The notes beneath the pieces were generated by a model that was given only the letters and a program-made list of their open reading frames with translations, did not search any database and was not told where the DNA came from. From VXYL01 sp964348085 (GTDB taxonomy: Bacteria; Pseudomonadota; Gammaproteobacteria; Pseudomonadales; Azotimanducaceae), in assembly GCA_964348085.1 (NCBI GenBank), contig CAYGBI010000111.1:1-7656 (forward strand): 7,656 nucleotides of DNA, written 5' to 3'. Each line of letters opens with the position of its first letter. The first letter of the stretch is position 1. This document shows positions 1 to 6,785 of the stretch, in pieces. The position numbers were made by a program, and so were the translations under genes.

Positions 1-437
1 GTGGCATGGAAGTAGAAGTTGGGCAGCGAAAACGACAACAGGAAGTCCTTGCCGGTGAACGGCAGGCTCATTCTGCCAAGACGAAACGTCAAGTCGTTGT
101 CCGCCAAGCCGTCAATCGTTTCTTGACTGTACTCCGCAAGGCCACTGCGTGCGTCCGCGATCAATTTCTCCAAGCCGCCGTAGTCCAATTCGGACATCTG
201 CGGGGGCGTGAAAAGCCCGGCTTCGACGCCTTGGATGGCCCCCAGCGAGTGGTGCGCGACCGAGATGACTTGGAAACGAAACGGCAGCATGTCTTCGATC
301 AGGCGCATCGCGACGACTTCGTCCAAGTCCAACCCGTTCGCCTCGCAGTGGGCGCGGCCCTTCGCCATATACCCCTCAACGCCACCAAGAACGCGCTGAA
401 ACGTCCCGACACTTGCCTCATAGAGTGAAACTGACAC
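1..437 (-). CDS. DUF1993 family protein, 3' end cut off by the window
   Basis: The 145 visible residues match the pattern I know for DUF1993: an N-terminus of the form MSVSLYEASV, an AHHSLGAIQGVEAG stretch at residues 61-74, and the conserved tail GKDFLLSFSLPNFYFH at 129-144. Family members are about 165-170 residues, so roughly 20-25 residues lie beyond the left edge. DUF1993 is thought to be an all-helical protein of the DinB-like four-helix-bundle superfamily; its biochemical role is unknown, and I do not assign one. I chose the GTG at 435-437 because it gives the family-typical start and has the Shine-Dalgarno-like AAGGGG nine bases upstream (447-452). The ATG nearby in another frame gives a non-family peptide. 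The KTSC gene ends 89 bases upstream on the same strand. The long plus-strand reading frame over this stretch is a shadow. Confidence 0.82.
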   Translation of the reverse strand, partial: MSVSLYEASVGTFQRVLGGVEGYMAKGRAHCEANGLDLDEVVAMRLIEDMLPFRFQVISVAHHSLGAIQGVEAGLFTPPQMSELDYGGLEKLIADARSGLAEYSQETIDGLADNDLTFRLGRMSLPFTGKDFLLSFSLPNFYFHA

Positions 438-446
438 CGACTAGAT

Positions 447-466
447 CCCCTTAACGGTTGAAAGGG
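447..466 (-). promoter_or_regulatory. Ribosome binding site of the DUF1993 gene inside a small inverted repeat
   Basis: On the minus strand AAGGGG (447-452) lies nine bases before the GTG start at 437 and is the obvious ribosome binding site. It overlaps the right arm of a 5-base perfect inverted repeat, CCCTT (462-466) with AAGGG (448-452), separated by nine bases. In the transcript this could form a weak hairpin that hides the ribosome binding site. The binding site is well supported; any regulatory role of the hairpin is inference, and the stem is short enough to arise by chance. Confidence 0.4.
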
Positions 467-526
467 TCAGCGTATCACGGTCGGTCGCCCGGCTGCCGCC
501 ACCCGCAACATGCGTAGCGCGGCCGG

Positions 527-748
527 CTACAACCTCGAAAACGCATAGACCGACTTGATTTCCCTATTCACATAGCGGCCGATAGAGTCCGCCGCCATCA
601 ACTCATCGAATACCCGCGCTTCGACATCGTAGTAGACATACGCCTTGCCGCTGCCGCGGAAGCGAAGCAACAGGCGGCGCGTCTCCGGGTCGTAACCCAC
701 CGCCTCGACACTCGACGACTCGACGCGGTGTAGTTGAGGCTGAGGCAT
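527..748 (-). CDS. KTSC-domain mini-protein (73 aa)
   Basis: This small protein is essentially one KTSC domain (Pfam PF13619), the module of about 60 residues named after the C-terminus of some lysyl-tRNA synthetases and also common as a stand-alone bacterial protein. Visible hallmarks are VESSSVEAVGYDPETRRL at residues 9-26, the central YxY motif as YVY at 37-39, and the C-terminal pattern SIGRYVNREIKSVY at 55-68. The free-standing form has no established function; nucleic-acid binding is sometimes supposed but nothing here shows it. The ATG at 746-748 is the only sensible start and leaves about seven residues before the domain. A GGAAG stretch about 12 bases upstream is a poor ribosome binding site. 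It lies 70 bases downstream of the MFS gene and 89 upstream of the DUF1993 gene, all on one strand. Confidence 0.87.
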   Translation of the reverse strand: MPQPQLHRVESSSVEAVGYDPETRRLLLRFRGSGKAYVYYDVEARVFDELMAADSIGRYVNREIKSVYAFSRL

Positions 749-818
749 CGGCTAGCTACTTCCGCCGCGGTTGCAACGCACGAACTCGCACTTGGTCATC
801 GGACCGCCACTTTGCGCA

Positions 819-2054
819 TCACATCTCCGGTTGACGGGCGACAAGCCCTGGCCACTTGAGCGCCACGACCGTCAACACCACCAGTCCCTCCAATGCCACG
901 ATAACGCAAGCCGTACTGGCGCCGAACCATGATGCCAGCAACCCCAAGTGCGCCAACCCGATCGGTCCGCTGCCGATGCACATGGACAGCAGGCCCATCA
1001 TCTGCCGTCTGTTCTCAAGGGGAGTGTTGATCAACACCAGCGCGCTCTGCATGGCCGCGAAGGCCGCCATCGCGACACCCAACACCAGCAGCAGTCCGGC
1101 CGAGAGAATCGGGAGCGCCGATTGGGCGAAGACCGTCGCCGCGACTAGGTAAATGAGCACGCCGAAAAAGTAGAGGAATCGGTACTGCGGGCCGCGGGCA
1201 AACGCCGCAAGCGCCAAGGCGCCGAGCAACGAGCCGAGACCTTCCATGCTCGCAAGGACACCCACCTCGAACGGTGCGAGGAACAGCTTGTCGGCGCCGA
1301 TCACCGGCACCATCGAGATGACGGGAAATCCCCAAACGTTGAACACCACGGTCACCGCCAGAACGCCCTGCAGCACAGGCAATCGGCGCAGCACGCGCAG
1401 GCCATCCCGGATGCGGTGGACGACCTTCCCCCCGCTCGCCGCGCCGCCATGTCCTGCGATCTTGGGTAGGCCGAGAAGAATCAGAAAAGCGAGCGTGTAG
1501 GCCCCCGCACTCAACAGGAACGCCCCGTCCATACCGGCGACGGCATACAGCGTACCCCCCAACAAGGGACCGACCATGCGTGTCCCCGAACTGGCAACCG
1601 TATCGAGGCTCATGGCGGCGCCGAGCCGCCCGCTGCCAACGGCATCCGCGAGCAGCGTGCGCCGGACGGGAAAGTCGACAACCCAAGCGAGGCCGGCGAT
1701 GAATGCGCCGAGCCCCACCTGCCAGACCGTCAAGCGGTCGAAGTAGGCGAGGCTCCCCAAGACGCCAGCGACCCCGAACATCAACGCAAGGGTGGCCAGA
1801 AGGATCCGCTTGCGATCGAAGCGGTTGGCGATCTCGCCGCCGAATACACCGAACAGGCCCATCGGAAGCATTCGCAACATCAGCGTCGCGGCCACGAGCG
1901 GCGCGGAAGCCGTAACCTCGAAGACAAATATGCCCACTGCCAACATCTCTAGCCAGCGAGCGGTGGCGGCGAACGCGCCGGCGAACCAAAGACGCAGAAA
2001 GTTCGCATCCGCAATCAGCGGACGCTGCACGTCTTTGACGTGAGGATCAGTCAA
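819..2054 (-). CDS. MFS transporter, MFS_3 / EntS-like exporter type
   Basis: This 411-residue inner-membrane protein has the hydrophobic segments of a roughly 12-helix major facilitator. Near the N-terminus is the typical ANFLRLWFAGAFAATARWLE region (residues 17-36). Between helices 2 and 3 there is a clear signature A loop, GGEIANRFDRKR (72-83). The equivalent half-repeat position and the DFPVRRTLLADAV segment (about 126-138) are typical of the MFS_3 branch, which includes the enterobactin exporter EntS and many putative drug or macrolide exporters. A polar central loop near residues 199-222 divides the two halves. Substrate cannot be told. The start is TTG at 2052-2054; an in-frame stop lies a few codons upstream, so no longer form is possible, and the next candidate is a GTG eight codons in (giving MQRPLIAD). 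Neither has a good ribosome binding site. The neighbours do not point to a siderophore or antibiotic pathway. Confidence 0.92.
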   Translation of the reverse strand: MTDPHVKDVQRPLIADANFLRLWFAGAFAATARWLEMLAVGIFVFEVTASAPLVAATLMLRMLPMGLFGVFGGEIANRFDRKRILLATLALMFGVAGVLGSLAYFDRLTVWQVGLGAFIAGLAWVVDFPVRRTLLADAVGSGRLGAAMSLDTVASSGTRMVGPLLGGTLYAVAGMDGAFLLSAGAYTLAFLILLGLPKIAGHGGAASGGKVVHRIRDGLRVLRRLPVLQGVLAVTVVFNVWGFPVISMVPVIGADKLFLAPFEVGVLASMEGLGSLLGALALAAFARGPQYRFLYFFGVLIYLVAATVFAQSALPILSAGLLLVLGVAMAAFAAMQSALVLINTPLENRRQMMGLLSMCIGSGPIGLAHLGLLASWFGASTACVIVALEGLVVLTVVALKWPGLVARQPEM

Positions 2055-2110
2055 GCCGGCGCTTGGTTCGCTTGATCACGGGCCGACTCGAACCTCGAAT
2101 CGATGGCAAG

Positions 2111-2296
2111 CTACTCCGCGGGATTGAAAAGCGAGAAAGGGCGACCACCGGCATCCGGTCCCCGAACCGCCGTCATGTAAGCGGATCCCTCCGCGCCAAG
2201 TAGTGAATCAGCGCTGAACGAAACTCGGCGTCCGGTCAGCAAACCCAGCGCCTCTTCATTACTTTTCCTTCGAGCCCTTCGCACGGAAATCCACAC
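2111..2296 (-). CDS. Doubtful small ORF (61 aa), no recognised family
   Basis: The frame opens with GTG at 2294-2296, three bases after the stop of the FDOR-like gene, and ends in FSLFNPAE. The first dozen residues are arginine-rich (VRRARRKS), and the rest (EEALGLLTGRRVSFSADSLLG and onwards) looks like plausible soluble protein, but I recognise no domain and no ribosome binding site. It could be a real downstream member of the pnt transcript, a decayed gene, or chance in GC-rich DNA. It is the only candidate in the 245-base gap between the FDOR-like and MFS genes; the plus strand there shows nothing better. Confidence 0.22.
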   Translation of the reverse strand: MWISVRRARRKSNEEALGLLTGRRVSFSADSLLGAEGSAYMTAVRGPDAGGRPFSLFNPAE

Positions 2297-2299
2297 CCG

Positions 2300-2752
2300 T
2301 CACACCAACGCGAAAGTCACCAGCACATCCCGCGCCACGGCTTCATTGATCTGCTCGGGCGAAGGCTCTTGGCCGCGCTTGACGGCAATCCCGTGATAGG
2401 CCGCATCCCCCGGGAAACGGGCCAACATGCGGCGTATCGCCGCCTCCTTGCGCACCGCGTCGTCCGTTATCGCCAGCGCTGAAGCGCTTACTCGCCGGCC
2501 GGCAAGGCGCAACTCGACGGTCGAACGCTCTTTGAAGTTGTGCCACCAGCCGGTTTCTTGACCCGTGAGGCAAAACAGCGCGTCGTCGGACTCGCGCAGG
2601 TAGCGCACAGGCGTGGCGCGGCGCCTGCCCGTCTTTCTGCCGATGAAGTGAATCACCATGACGTTGTCGCTCATCACGCCGTGCAGGGGCGAACGGAGCA
2701 GGATGCGCATCGCGCGGTTGAGGATGGGGAACAGCGGTTCTGGAATCCGCAT
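2300..2752 (-). CDS. Nitroreductase/quinone reductase family protein, DUF385 (FDOR/Ddn-like)
   Basis: The 150-residue protein has the hallmarks of the DUF385 family (Pfam PF04075), part of the split-barrel flavin/deazaflavin oxidoreductase (FDOR) superfamily that includes mycobacterial Ddn. After an N-terminal helix (PLFPILNRAMRILLRSPLHG, residues 6-25) come the strand and cofactor-phosphate loop IHFIGRKTGRRRATPVRY (34-51), then the WWHNF motif (69-73) and the typical LRLAGRRV strand (81-88). Family members use F420, FMN or FAD; in an organism without F420 this one more likely uses a flavin, but that is inference, and substrate is unknown. It starts at ATG 2750-2752, only five bases after the pntB stop, so it is probably co-transcribed and perhaps translationally coupled with pntB. 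An AAAGGG in the end of pntB is a modest ribosome binding site. Confidence 0.86.
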   Translation of the reverse strand: MRIPEPLFPILNRAMRILLRSPLHGVMSDNVMVIHFIGRKTGRRRATPVRYLRESDDALFCLTGQETGWWHNFKERSTVELRLAGRRVSASALAITDDAVRKEAAIRRMLARFPGDAAYHGIAVKRGQEPSPEQINEAVARDVLVTFALV

Positions 2753-2757
2753 GGCCG

Positions 2758-4125
2758 TCAGCCCTTTAGGCTCGCGATCAGCGCCGAAATAGAGGCCTTG
2801 GCGTCGCCGAACAACATGCGCGTGTTGTCGCCGAAGAACAGCGGATTGTCAACGCCCGCGAAGCCCGCCGCCATCGAGCGTTTGAGCACGAATACGGTGC
2901 GCGCGTGGTCCACGTTGATGATCGGCATGCCGTAGATGGGGCTGGTCTCGTCGTTGCGGGCGGAGGGGTTCACCACGTCGTTGGCGCCGATCACCACCGC
3001 GACGTCGATGTTGGCCATGCGAGGGTTGATATCCTCCATTTCCACGAGCTGGTCGTAAGGCACATTGGCTTCCGCGAGCAATACGTTCATGTGCCCCGGC
3101 ATACGGCCGGCGACCGGATGGATGGCGTAGGTCACCTCGCAGCCGTTCTCTTCGAGCAGTTCGCCGAGTTCCTGCACGACATGCTGCGCTTGGGCGACCG
3201 CCATGCCGTAGCCCGGCACGAACGTAACCGCATTCGCGGCCTCCAAGATCAGGCTGGCGTCGTCGGCATTGATGGGCCTCACCTCGCCTTCCACCTTGGC
3301 GGCGGACTTCGCCGCCCCGAAACCGCTGAACAGCACATTGACCAGCGACCGATTCATGGCCTTGCACATGATGTTGGTGAGGATGATGCCGGCCGCGCCG
3401 ACCAAAGAACCGGACACGATCAGCACGTTGTTGCTGATGGCGAAGCCGGCGGCGCAGGCCGCGAGGCCCGAATAGCTGTTCAACAGCGAGATCACCACCG
3501 GCATATCGGCGCCGCCGATGGGTACGACCGCCATCGCGCCGAGTACGAAGGCGAGCGCGAGGACGGCGATGAAATACGGGGAATCGGGCACCGGATGCAG
3601 CGCGAACAAGACGCCGCAAACGACAAGCGCCACGAGCAGCGCCCCGTTGATAAAGCGCTGACCGGCGAAGACCTTGGCCCCGCTAGGCACCACCTCGGCC
3701 AGCTTGCCCCACGCGACCAAGCTGCCGGAAAACGTGATGCCACCGATCATCACCGAGAGAAACACCGTGCCGGCGGTGAACGTCGATACGGGGTCGGCGT
3801 CTCGAAACAGCGCCGCCCAGCCGACGAGCAAGCTCGCGATCCCTCCCGAGCCGTTGAACAACGCCACCATTTCCGGCATCGCGGTCATAGCCACCAGCCT
3901 TGACGCCAATGCGCCGACCAATGTGCCGGCAGCAGCGGCAATGGCGATCCAATGCCACTCGACGATGCCCTTCGAGAGCAGCGTGAACACGACCGCAACG
4001 AGCATGCCACCGGCCGACAGCAGGTTGCCGAGCCTGGCCGTAGACGGCGAGCCGAGCATCTTCAGCCCGAGGACGAACAATATCGCCGCACCGATGTACG
4101 CGAGATTTACGACCAGGATGGTCAT
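2758..4125 (-). CDS. pntB: NAD(P) transhydrogenase subunit beta PntB
   Basis: PntB carries half of the proton channel and the NADP(H)-binding domain III of proton-translocating transhydrogenase, which uses the proton-motive force to reduce NADP+ with NADH. At 455 residues it is full length. The membrane domain spans about residues 1-260 and holds the conserved ALFNGSGGIASLL (88-100) and SLLNSYSGLAACAAGF (213-228) segments. Domain III has the NADP fingerprint GYGMAVAQAQ (305-314), HPVAGRMPGHMNVLLAEANV (336-355), GANDVVNP (380-387), INVDHARTVFVLKRSM (403-418) and GDAK (440-443), all intact. The ATG at 4123-4125 gives the usual MTILVVNLAYIGAAILF membrane start. It follows pntAb by 10 bases and precedes the FDOR-like gene by five. 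The ribosome binding site is weak, consistent with translational coupling to pntAb. Confidence 0.97.
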   Translation of the reverse strand: MTILVVNLAYIGAAILFVLGLKMLGSPSTARLGNLLSAGGMLVAVVFTLLSKGIVEWHWIAIAAAAGTLVGALASRLVAMTAMPEMVALFNGSGGIASLLVGWAALFRDADPVSTFTAGTVFLSVMIGGITFSGSLVAWGKLAEVVPSGAKVFAGQRFINGALLVALVVCGVLFALHPVPDSPYFIAVLALAFVLGAMAVVPIGGADMPVVISLLNSYSGLAACAAGFAISNNVLIVSGSLVGAAGIILTNIMCKAMNRSLVNVLFSGFGAAKSAAKVEGEVRPINADDASLILEAANAVTFVPGYGMAVAQAQHVVQELGELLEENGCEVTYAIHPVAGRMPGHMNVLLAEANVPYDQLVEMEDINPRMANIDVAVVIGANDVVNPSARNDETSPIYGMPIINVDHARTVFVLKRSMAAGFAGVDNPLFFGDNTRMLFGDAKASISALIASLKG

Positions 4126-4135
4126 GGCTACGGCT

Positions 4136-4447
4136 TCACTTGGCGGCTTTGGGCGAATCCACGTCGCGCTTTCTGAACATGCCGAGCATGCGATCCGTCA
4201 CCAGATAGCCGCCGACCACGTTCACCGTCGCGAAGAACACCGCCGAGGCGCCCAGCAAGGTGGCGAGCCAGTCGGGTCCGCCGGCGCCAGCGGCGAGCAA
4301 CGCCCCGACGATAGTGATGCCGGAAATGGCGTTGGCGCCCGACATCAACGGCGTGTGCAACGTCGCCGGTACTTTGGAGATCAACTCGAAGCCGAGGAAG
4401 ATCGACAGTACGAGGATGAAGGCCAGATAAACGGGGACGAGTTCCAC
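4136..4447 (-). CDS. pntAb: Transhydrogenase small membrane subunit PntAb (alpha-2)
   Basis: In organisms with a three-piece transhydrogenase, the C-terminal membrane part of PntA is a separate small protein, and this is it. The 103 residues contain three to four hydrophobic helices and the family core LISKVPATLHTPLMSGANAI (22-41) followed by SGITIVGALL and the C-terminal NVVGGYLVTDRMLGMFRKR (75-93). It lies in the inner membrane and, with PntB, forms the proton-conducting domain II. The start is GTG at 4445-4447, chosen because of the strong AAGGAAA five bases upstream (4453-4459) and the standard MELVPVYLAFIL beginning. It lies 44 bases after pntAa and 10 before pntB in one operon. Confidence 0.95.
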   Translation of the reverse strand: MELVPVYLAFILVLSIFLGFELISKVPATLHTPLMSGANAISGITIVGALLAAGAGGPDWLATLLGASAVFFATVNVVGGYLVTDRMLGMFRKRDVDSPKAAK

Positions 4448-4452
4448 AGCGG

Positions 4453-4459
4453 TTTCCTT
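4453..4459 (-). promoter_or_regulatory. Ribosome binding site of pntAb
   Basis: AAGGAAA on the minus strand lies five bases before the GTG start of pntAb. It is the best Shine-Dalgarno match inside the pnt cluster and decides the use of a non-ATG start. It directly abuts the tandem duplication in the pntAa-pntAb spacer. Confidence 0.6.
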
Positions 4460-4488
4460 AACCTTGTTCCGTCAACCTCAGTTCCGTC
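4460..4488 (-). repeat. 14/15-base tandem duplication in the pntAa-pntAb spacer
   Basis: Two adjacent near-identical units fill most of the 44-base spacer. On the plus strand they read AACCTTGTTCCGTC (4460-4473) and AACCTCAGTTCCGTC (4474-4488). They agree at all positions except one substitution and one single-base insertion. On the transcript they read GACGGAACTGAGGTT then GACGGAACAAGGTT. The unit starts three bases after the pntAa stop and ends where the pntAb ribosome binding site begins. The simplest explanation is a local duplication by replication slippage; it may alter spacing or the reach of terminating ribosomes, but that is inference. Confidence 0.7.
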
Positions 4489-4491
4489 GTA

Positions 4492-5625
4492 CTAGGCGGC
4501 TAAGTGCTTGATGGCGTCATTGACGATTTCACCGTCCCGCGTCAGTACGCAGCTCCGGACGATTTCGTCGCTTGGATCGAGTTCGAAGCACTTGCTCTCC
4601 ACCTGCCAAAACTCGTCGAGGAAGTGAGTGACGTTGGCGGCGTACATCTCGCTTGCGTTGAAGGCCACTTCGGAGGGCAAATTCCCGAAGCCGATCACTT
4701 TGGCGTTGCCCACGACCACGATTTCGTCTAGCGCCGAGCCGTTCACATTGCCGCCGGACTCCGCCGCCATGTCCACCACTACGCTGCCGGGACGCATGGC
4801 CTCCAGCATGTCGCGACTGACGATTTTCGGCGCCGGGCGACCAAACACTTGCGCAGTGGTGATGACGATGTCCGAACGGGCAACGACATTCTTCATACCT
4901 TGTCGCTGCAGTTCGAGCTGCTCGGCGCTGAGTTCCTTCGCGTAGCCTTCGGCCGTTTGCCCGACCTCGCCGACATCGATGTCCACGAACTTCGCCCCTA
5001 GGGAATGCACTTGCTCGGCCACTACGGGACGCGTATCGAATGCTTCGACGCGGGCGCCCAAACGCTTCGCGGTAGCGATGGCTTGCAGTCCGGCAACGCC
5101 GGCACCGATGATGAACACCCGCGCCGGCGCAATAGTGCCGGCGGGCGTCATCATCATCGGGAAGATGCGCGGGCTGTGCGCGGCGGCGACGATCACCGTC
5201 GCGTAGCCGGCCAAGTTGGCCTGCGAGGACAACGCGTCCATCTTTTGCGCCCGCGTGGATCGAGGGATCATCTCCATGCATACGGCGGTGACGCCTCGGG
5301 CAGCGAGCTTGTCGATCAGCGGCTTACTGTTGAATGGATCGAGAAAGCTCACGAGCAAAGCGCGTTCCGGCAACAGCTCGACCTCGTCAAGCGCCGGCTT
5401 GCGCACGCGCAAAACCACGTCGGAGGCGACGATTGCGGAGTCGATGTCGGAAATCACGTCCGCGCCGGCATCTTGGTACGCGCCGTCTTCCCAACCGGAC
5501 GCCGCGCCCACGCCCGCTTCGACCATGATGTCGAAGCCGAGCGCAACGAGCTTCTTGACGCTGCCGGGGACGAGGGCGGCACGCGATTCACCGGGCCACG
5601 TCTCCCTTGGCACGGCGATACGCAT
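4492..5625 (-). CDS. pntAa: NAD(P) transhydrogenase subunit alpha-1 PntAa, NAD(H)-binding
   Basis: This is the soluble domain I subunit, which binds NAD(H) and passes hydride to NADP+ on PntB. At 377 residues it fits the split-subunit form, lacking the membrane tail that PntAb supplies. The start MRIAVPRETWPGESRAALVP is the family norm. Other intact landmarks are the loop RSTRAQKMDALSSQANLAGY (122-141), the MMTPAGTI segment (158-165), the Rossmann glycine motif GAGVAGLQAIATAKRLGA (174-191), and the acidic residue of AFD at 197 that binds the adenosine ribose. C-terminal DMAAESGGNV (285-294) is also typical of the alanine dehydrogenase/PNT fold. ATG at 5623-5625 is clear from homology although its ribosome binding site is poor (CAAGG abuts the start). 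It is the first gene of the minus-strand cluster, so the pnt promoter should lie in 5626-5836. Confidence 0.96.
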   Translation of the reverse strand: MRIAVPRETWPGESRAALVPGSVKKLVALGFDIMVEAGVGAASGWEDGAYQDAGADVISDIDSAIVASDVVLRVRKPALDEVELLPERALLVSFLDPFNSKPLIDKLAARGVTAVCMEMIPRSTRAQKMDALSSQANLAGYATVIVAAAHSPRIFPMMMTPAGTIAPARVFIIGAGVAGLQAIATAKRLGARVEAFDTRPVVAEQVHSLGAKFVDIDVGEVGQTAEGYAKELSAEQLELQRQGMKNVVARSDIVITTAQVFGRPAPKIVSRDMLEAMRPGSVVVDMAAESGGNVNGSALDEIVVVGNAKVIGFGNLPSEVAFNASEMYAANVTHFLDEFWQVESKCFELDPSDEIVRSCVLTRDGEIVNDAIKHLAA

Positions 5626-5836
5626 CCTTGGGGAACCGATTCGCTAAACGGAGCGGCGCAAGAATAGTCGAATGGACGCCGAATTGCACCCAGAATGGCC
5701 GGAATGAGCCCGACAATCGACTTCGGCACCGAGTAGGAAGCCGCCCCCCCAAGCAGTGCCCGAGGCTTGTGAGACGGATTGCATTCGCGCCGAAAAAGCC
5801 GTTGCCTACCGGTACTTGGCCTGCATGGCGCAAGTG
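5626..5836. other. Divergent intergenic region between pntAa and the exported protein gene
   Basis: About 210 bases separate the divergent genes. It must carry the pnt promoter and the promoter of the plus-strand gene if these genes are transcribed from here. On the minus strand TATTCT (5661-5666) is a possible -10 box some 36 bases before pntAa, with only a poor -35 (GTGCAA, 5684-5689). A run of seven C lies at 5744-5750. I see no clear operator palindrome, riboswitch or small RNA. Minus- and plus-strand reading frames over this region are low-complexity shadows. Confidence 0.5.
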
Positions 5837-6760
5837 ATGAACAGTCGCATACCGAAACACGCCGCCGTATTCGCATTGGCCGCCCTGCCGTGCGGAACCG
5901 GTCACGGAGAGACGGTTTGCTCGCCACCGAACGAGGTGGAGCTGCTCTACGTTCAACGCGACAGCATCGAGGCGACGGCCGTCGATGCTCCTGCGCTATC
6001 GACCACCGAGTCGGTGTTCCGCGCGCGGCTCTGGCGAATAGGCGACGAGCAACACCGACGCGAACTGAGGCTTTACCACGACTATCGCGCCTACGACTTA
6101 ACCGCTATCGGCGTTGACGACTATAGGTCTGGTCGCTTGGTCGGAGCAAAGACGCACACGCCGCAAGCGAACGGCCATGTGCATCGCCTCGGCGTGGGCT
6201 ACAGATTCGGCACGCCGCGGTGGGAATGGATCTTGGCACCCGTGTTGGCGGCATCCTCGAACGTCGGCAGGCAACCGCGGATGATCGACGGCGAGATGGT
6301 GGCTTGGCACGCCGCGATTCGTCGCCGCTACATTTACTCGCCGACCGCAGCCGCGTTTTTCGGCGTGTGTCGCGACGATCGCTTCGGTGCGCCCCGACTG
6401 AACCCCATGGTCGGCGTCCATTGGCAAGTCAAGGAACGGTTGATGTTGACTTTGGCTTGGCCGGACACCCGGATGGCGTTGCGCCTGCGTAAGCGCTGGC
6501 AGTTGTGGGCGGAGGTGCGACCAAGCGGCGGCCACTGGCACGTCTACGACGACGCGCTCGCCACGCGCAGCCGGTTCTCGTACCGCGGCTGGCGAGTGGA
6601 CTTCGGCGTTGCGCTCGAAGCGCGGGAGCACCGGTTGGCGGCGGCAGTGGGGCGCGAAACGAGACGGTCGCTCCGGCTCGCACTCACCAACGGCGACGAG
6701 GTCGACATCGAAGCACCAGCCGCGCGCCGCTTAAGCGTCCGCTGGCAATGGTTGCGTTAG
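5837..6760 (+). CDS. Exported beta-strand-rich protein, possibly an outer-membrane barrel; unrecognised
   Basis: I chose ATG 5837 (307 residues) because it opens a Sec-type signal peptide: MNSRIPKH, a hydrophobic AAVFALAALPCG, and a likely cleavage near residues 22-25 (GHGET). In-frame starts at 5825 (ATG) and 5756 (GTG) would add a charged, non-signal extension; none has a clear ribosome binding site. The mature part is full of alternating polar/hydrophobic strands with aromatic ends, for example RLGVGYRFG (117-125), WEWILAPVLAASS (129-141), NPMVGVHWQVKERLMLTLAW (189-208), RWQLWAEVRPSG (220-231) and the last strand SVRWQWLR (300-307). The order 'NPxxGVxWxxxxxxxLxLxWPxxxxxLRxxxRW' recalls DUF6268-type predicted outer-membrane barrels, by pattern only. 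Many arginines (such as RRRYIY) are unusual for a barrel. It ends without the aromatic residue typical of BamA substrates. Function unknown; it stands alone on its strand. Confidence 0.72.
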   Translation: MNSRIPKHAAVFALAALPCGTGHGETVCSPPNEVELLYVQRDSIEATAVDAPALSTTESVFRARLWRIGDEQHRRELRLYHDYRAYDLTAIGVDDYRSGRLVGAKTHTPQANGHVHRLGVGYRFGTPRWEWILAPVLAASSNVGRQPRMIDGEMVAWHAAIRRRYIYSPTAAAFFGVCRDDRFGAPRLNPMVGVHWQVKERLMLTLAWPDTRMALRLRKRWQLWAEVRPSGGHWHVYDDALATRSRFSYRGWRVDFGVALEAREHRLAAAVGRETRRSLRLALTNGDEVDIEAPAARRLSVRWQWLR

Positions 6761-6762
6761 CG

Positions 6763-6779
6763 GCCAAGTCGGACTTGGC
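6763..6779 (+). terminator. Hairpin just after the exported-protein gene, possible terminator
   Basis: GCCAAGT (6763-6769) and ACTTGGC (6773-6779) form a perfect 7-base inverted repeat with a 3-base CGG loop, beginning two bases after the TAG stop. No T-tract follows on either strand, so it is not a classic Rho-independent terminator; it may still stop or stabilise the transcript between these convergent genes. Confidence 0.4.
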
Positions 6780-6785
6780 GGCAGA

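Noticed and set aside
6..428. 140-residue plus-strand reading frame at the left edge
   Set aside because: The opposite strand encodes a clear DUF1993 protein over the same bases; this frame has no recognisable family.
1015..1989. 324-residue minus-strand frame inside the MFS gene
   Set aside because: Arginine-rich alternative frame of the MFS transporter, which has strong family motifs in the other frame.
2905..3903. 332-residue plus-strand frame, rich in His, Asp and Arg
   Set aside because: It lies entirely antisense to pntB and has the biased His/Asp/Arg composition of a shadow frame opposite a GC-rich gene.
5661..5689. Sigma-70-like promoter for pnt (TATTCT with GTGCAA, 17 bases apart)
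   Set aside because: The -10 matches four of six and the -35 only three of six; at this level chance matches are common, so it is mentioned only within the intergenic entry.
5756..5836. Longer start (GTG 5756 or ATG 5825) for the exported protein
   Set aside because: The extra residues are polar and would bury the signal peptide; no ribosome binding site supports them, although the start remains uncertain.
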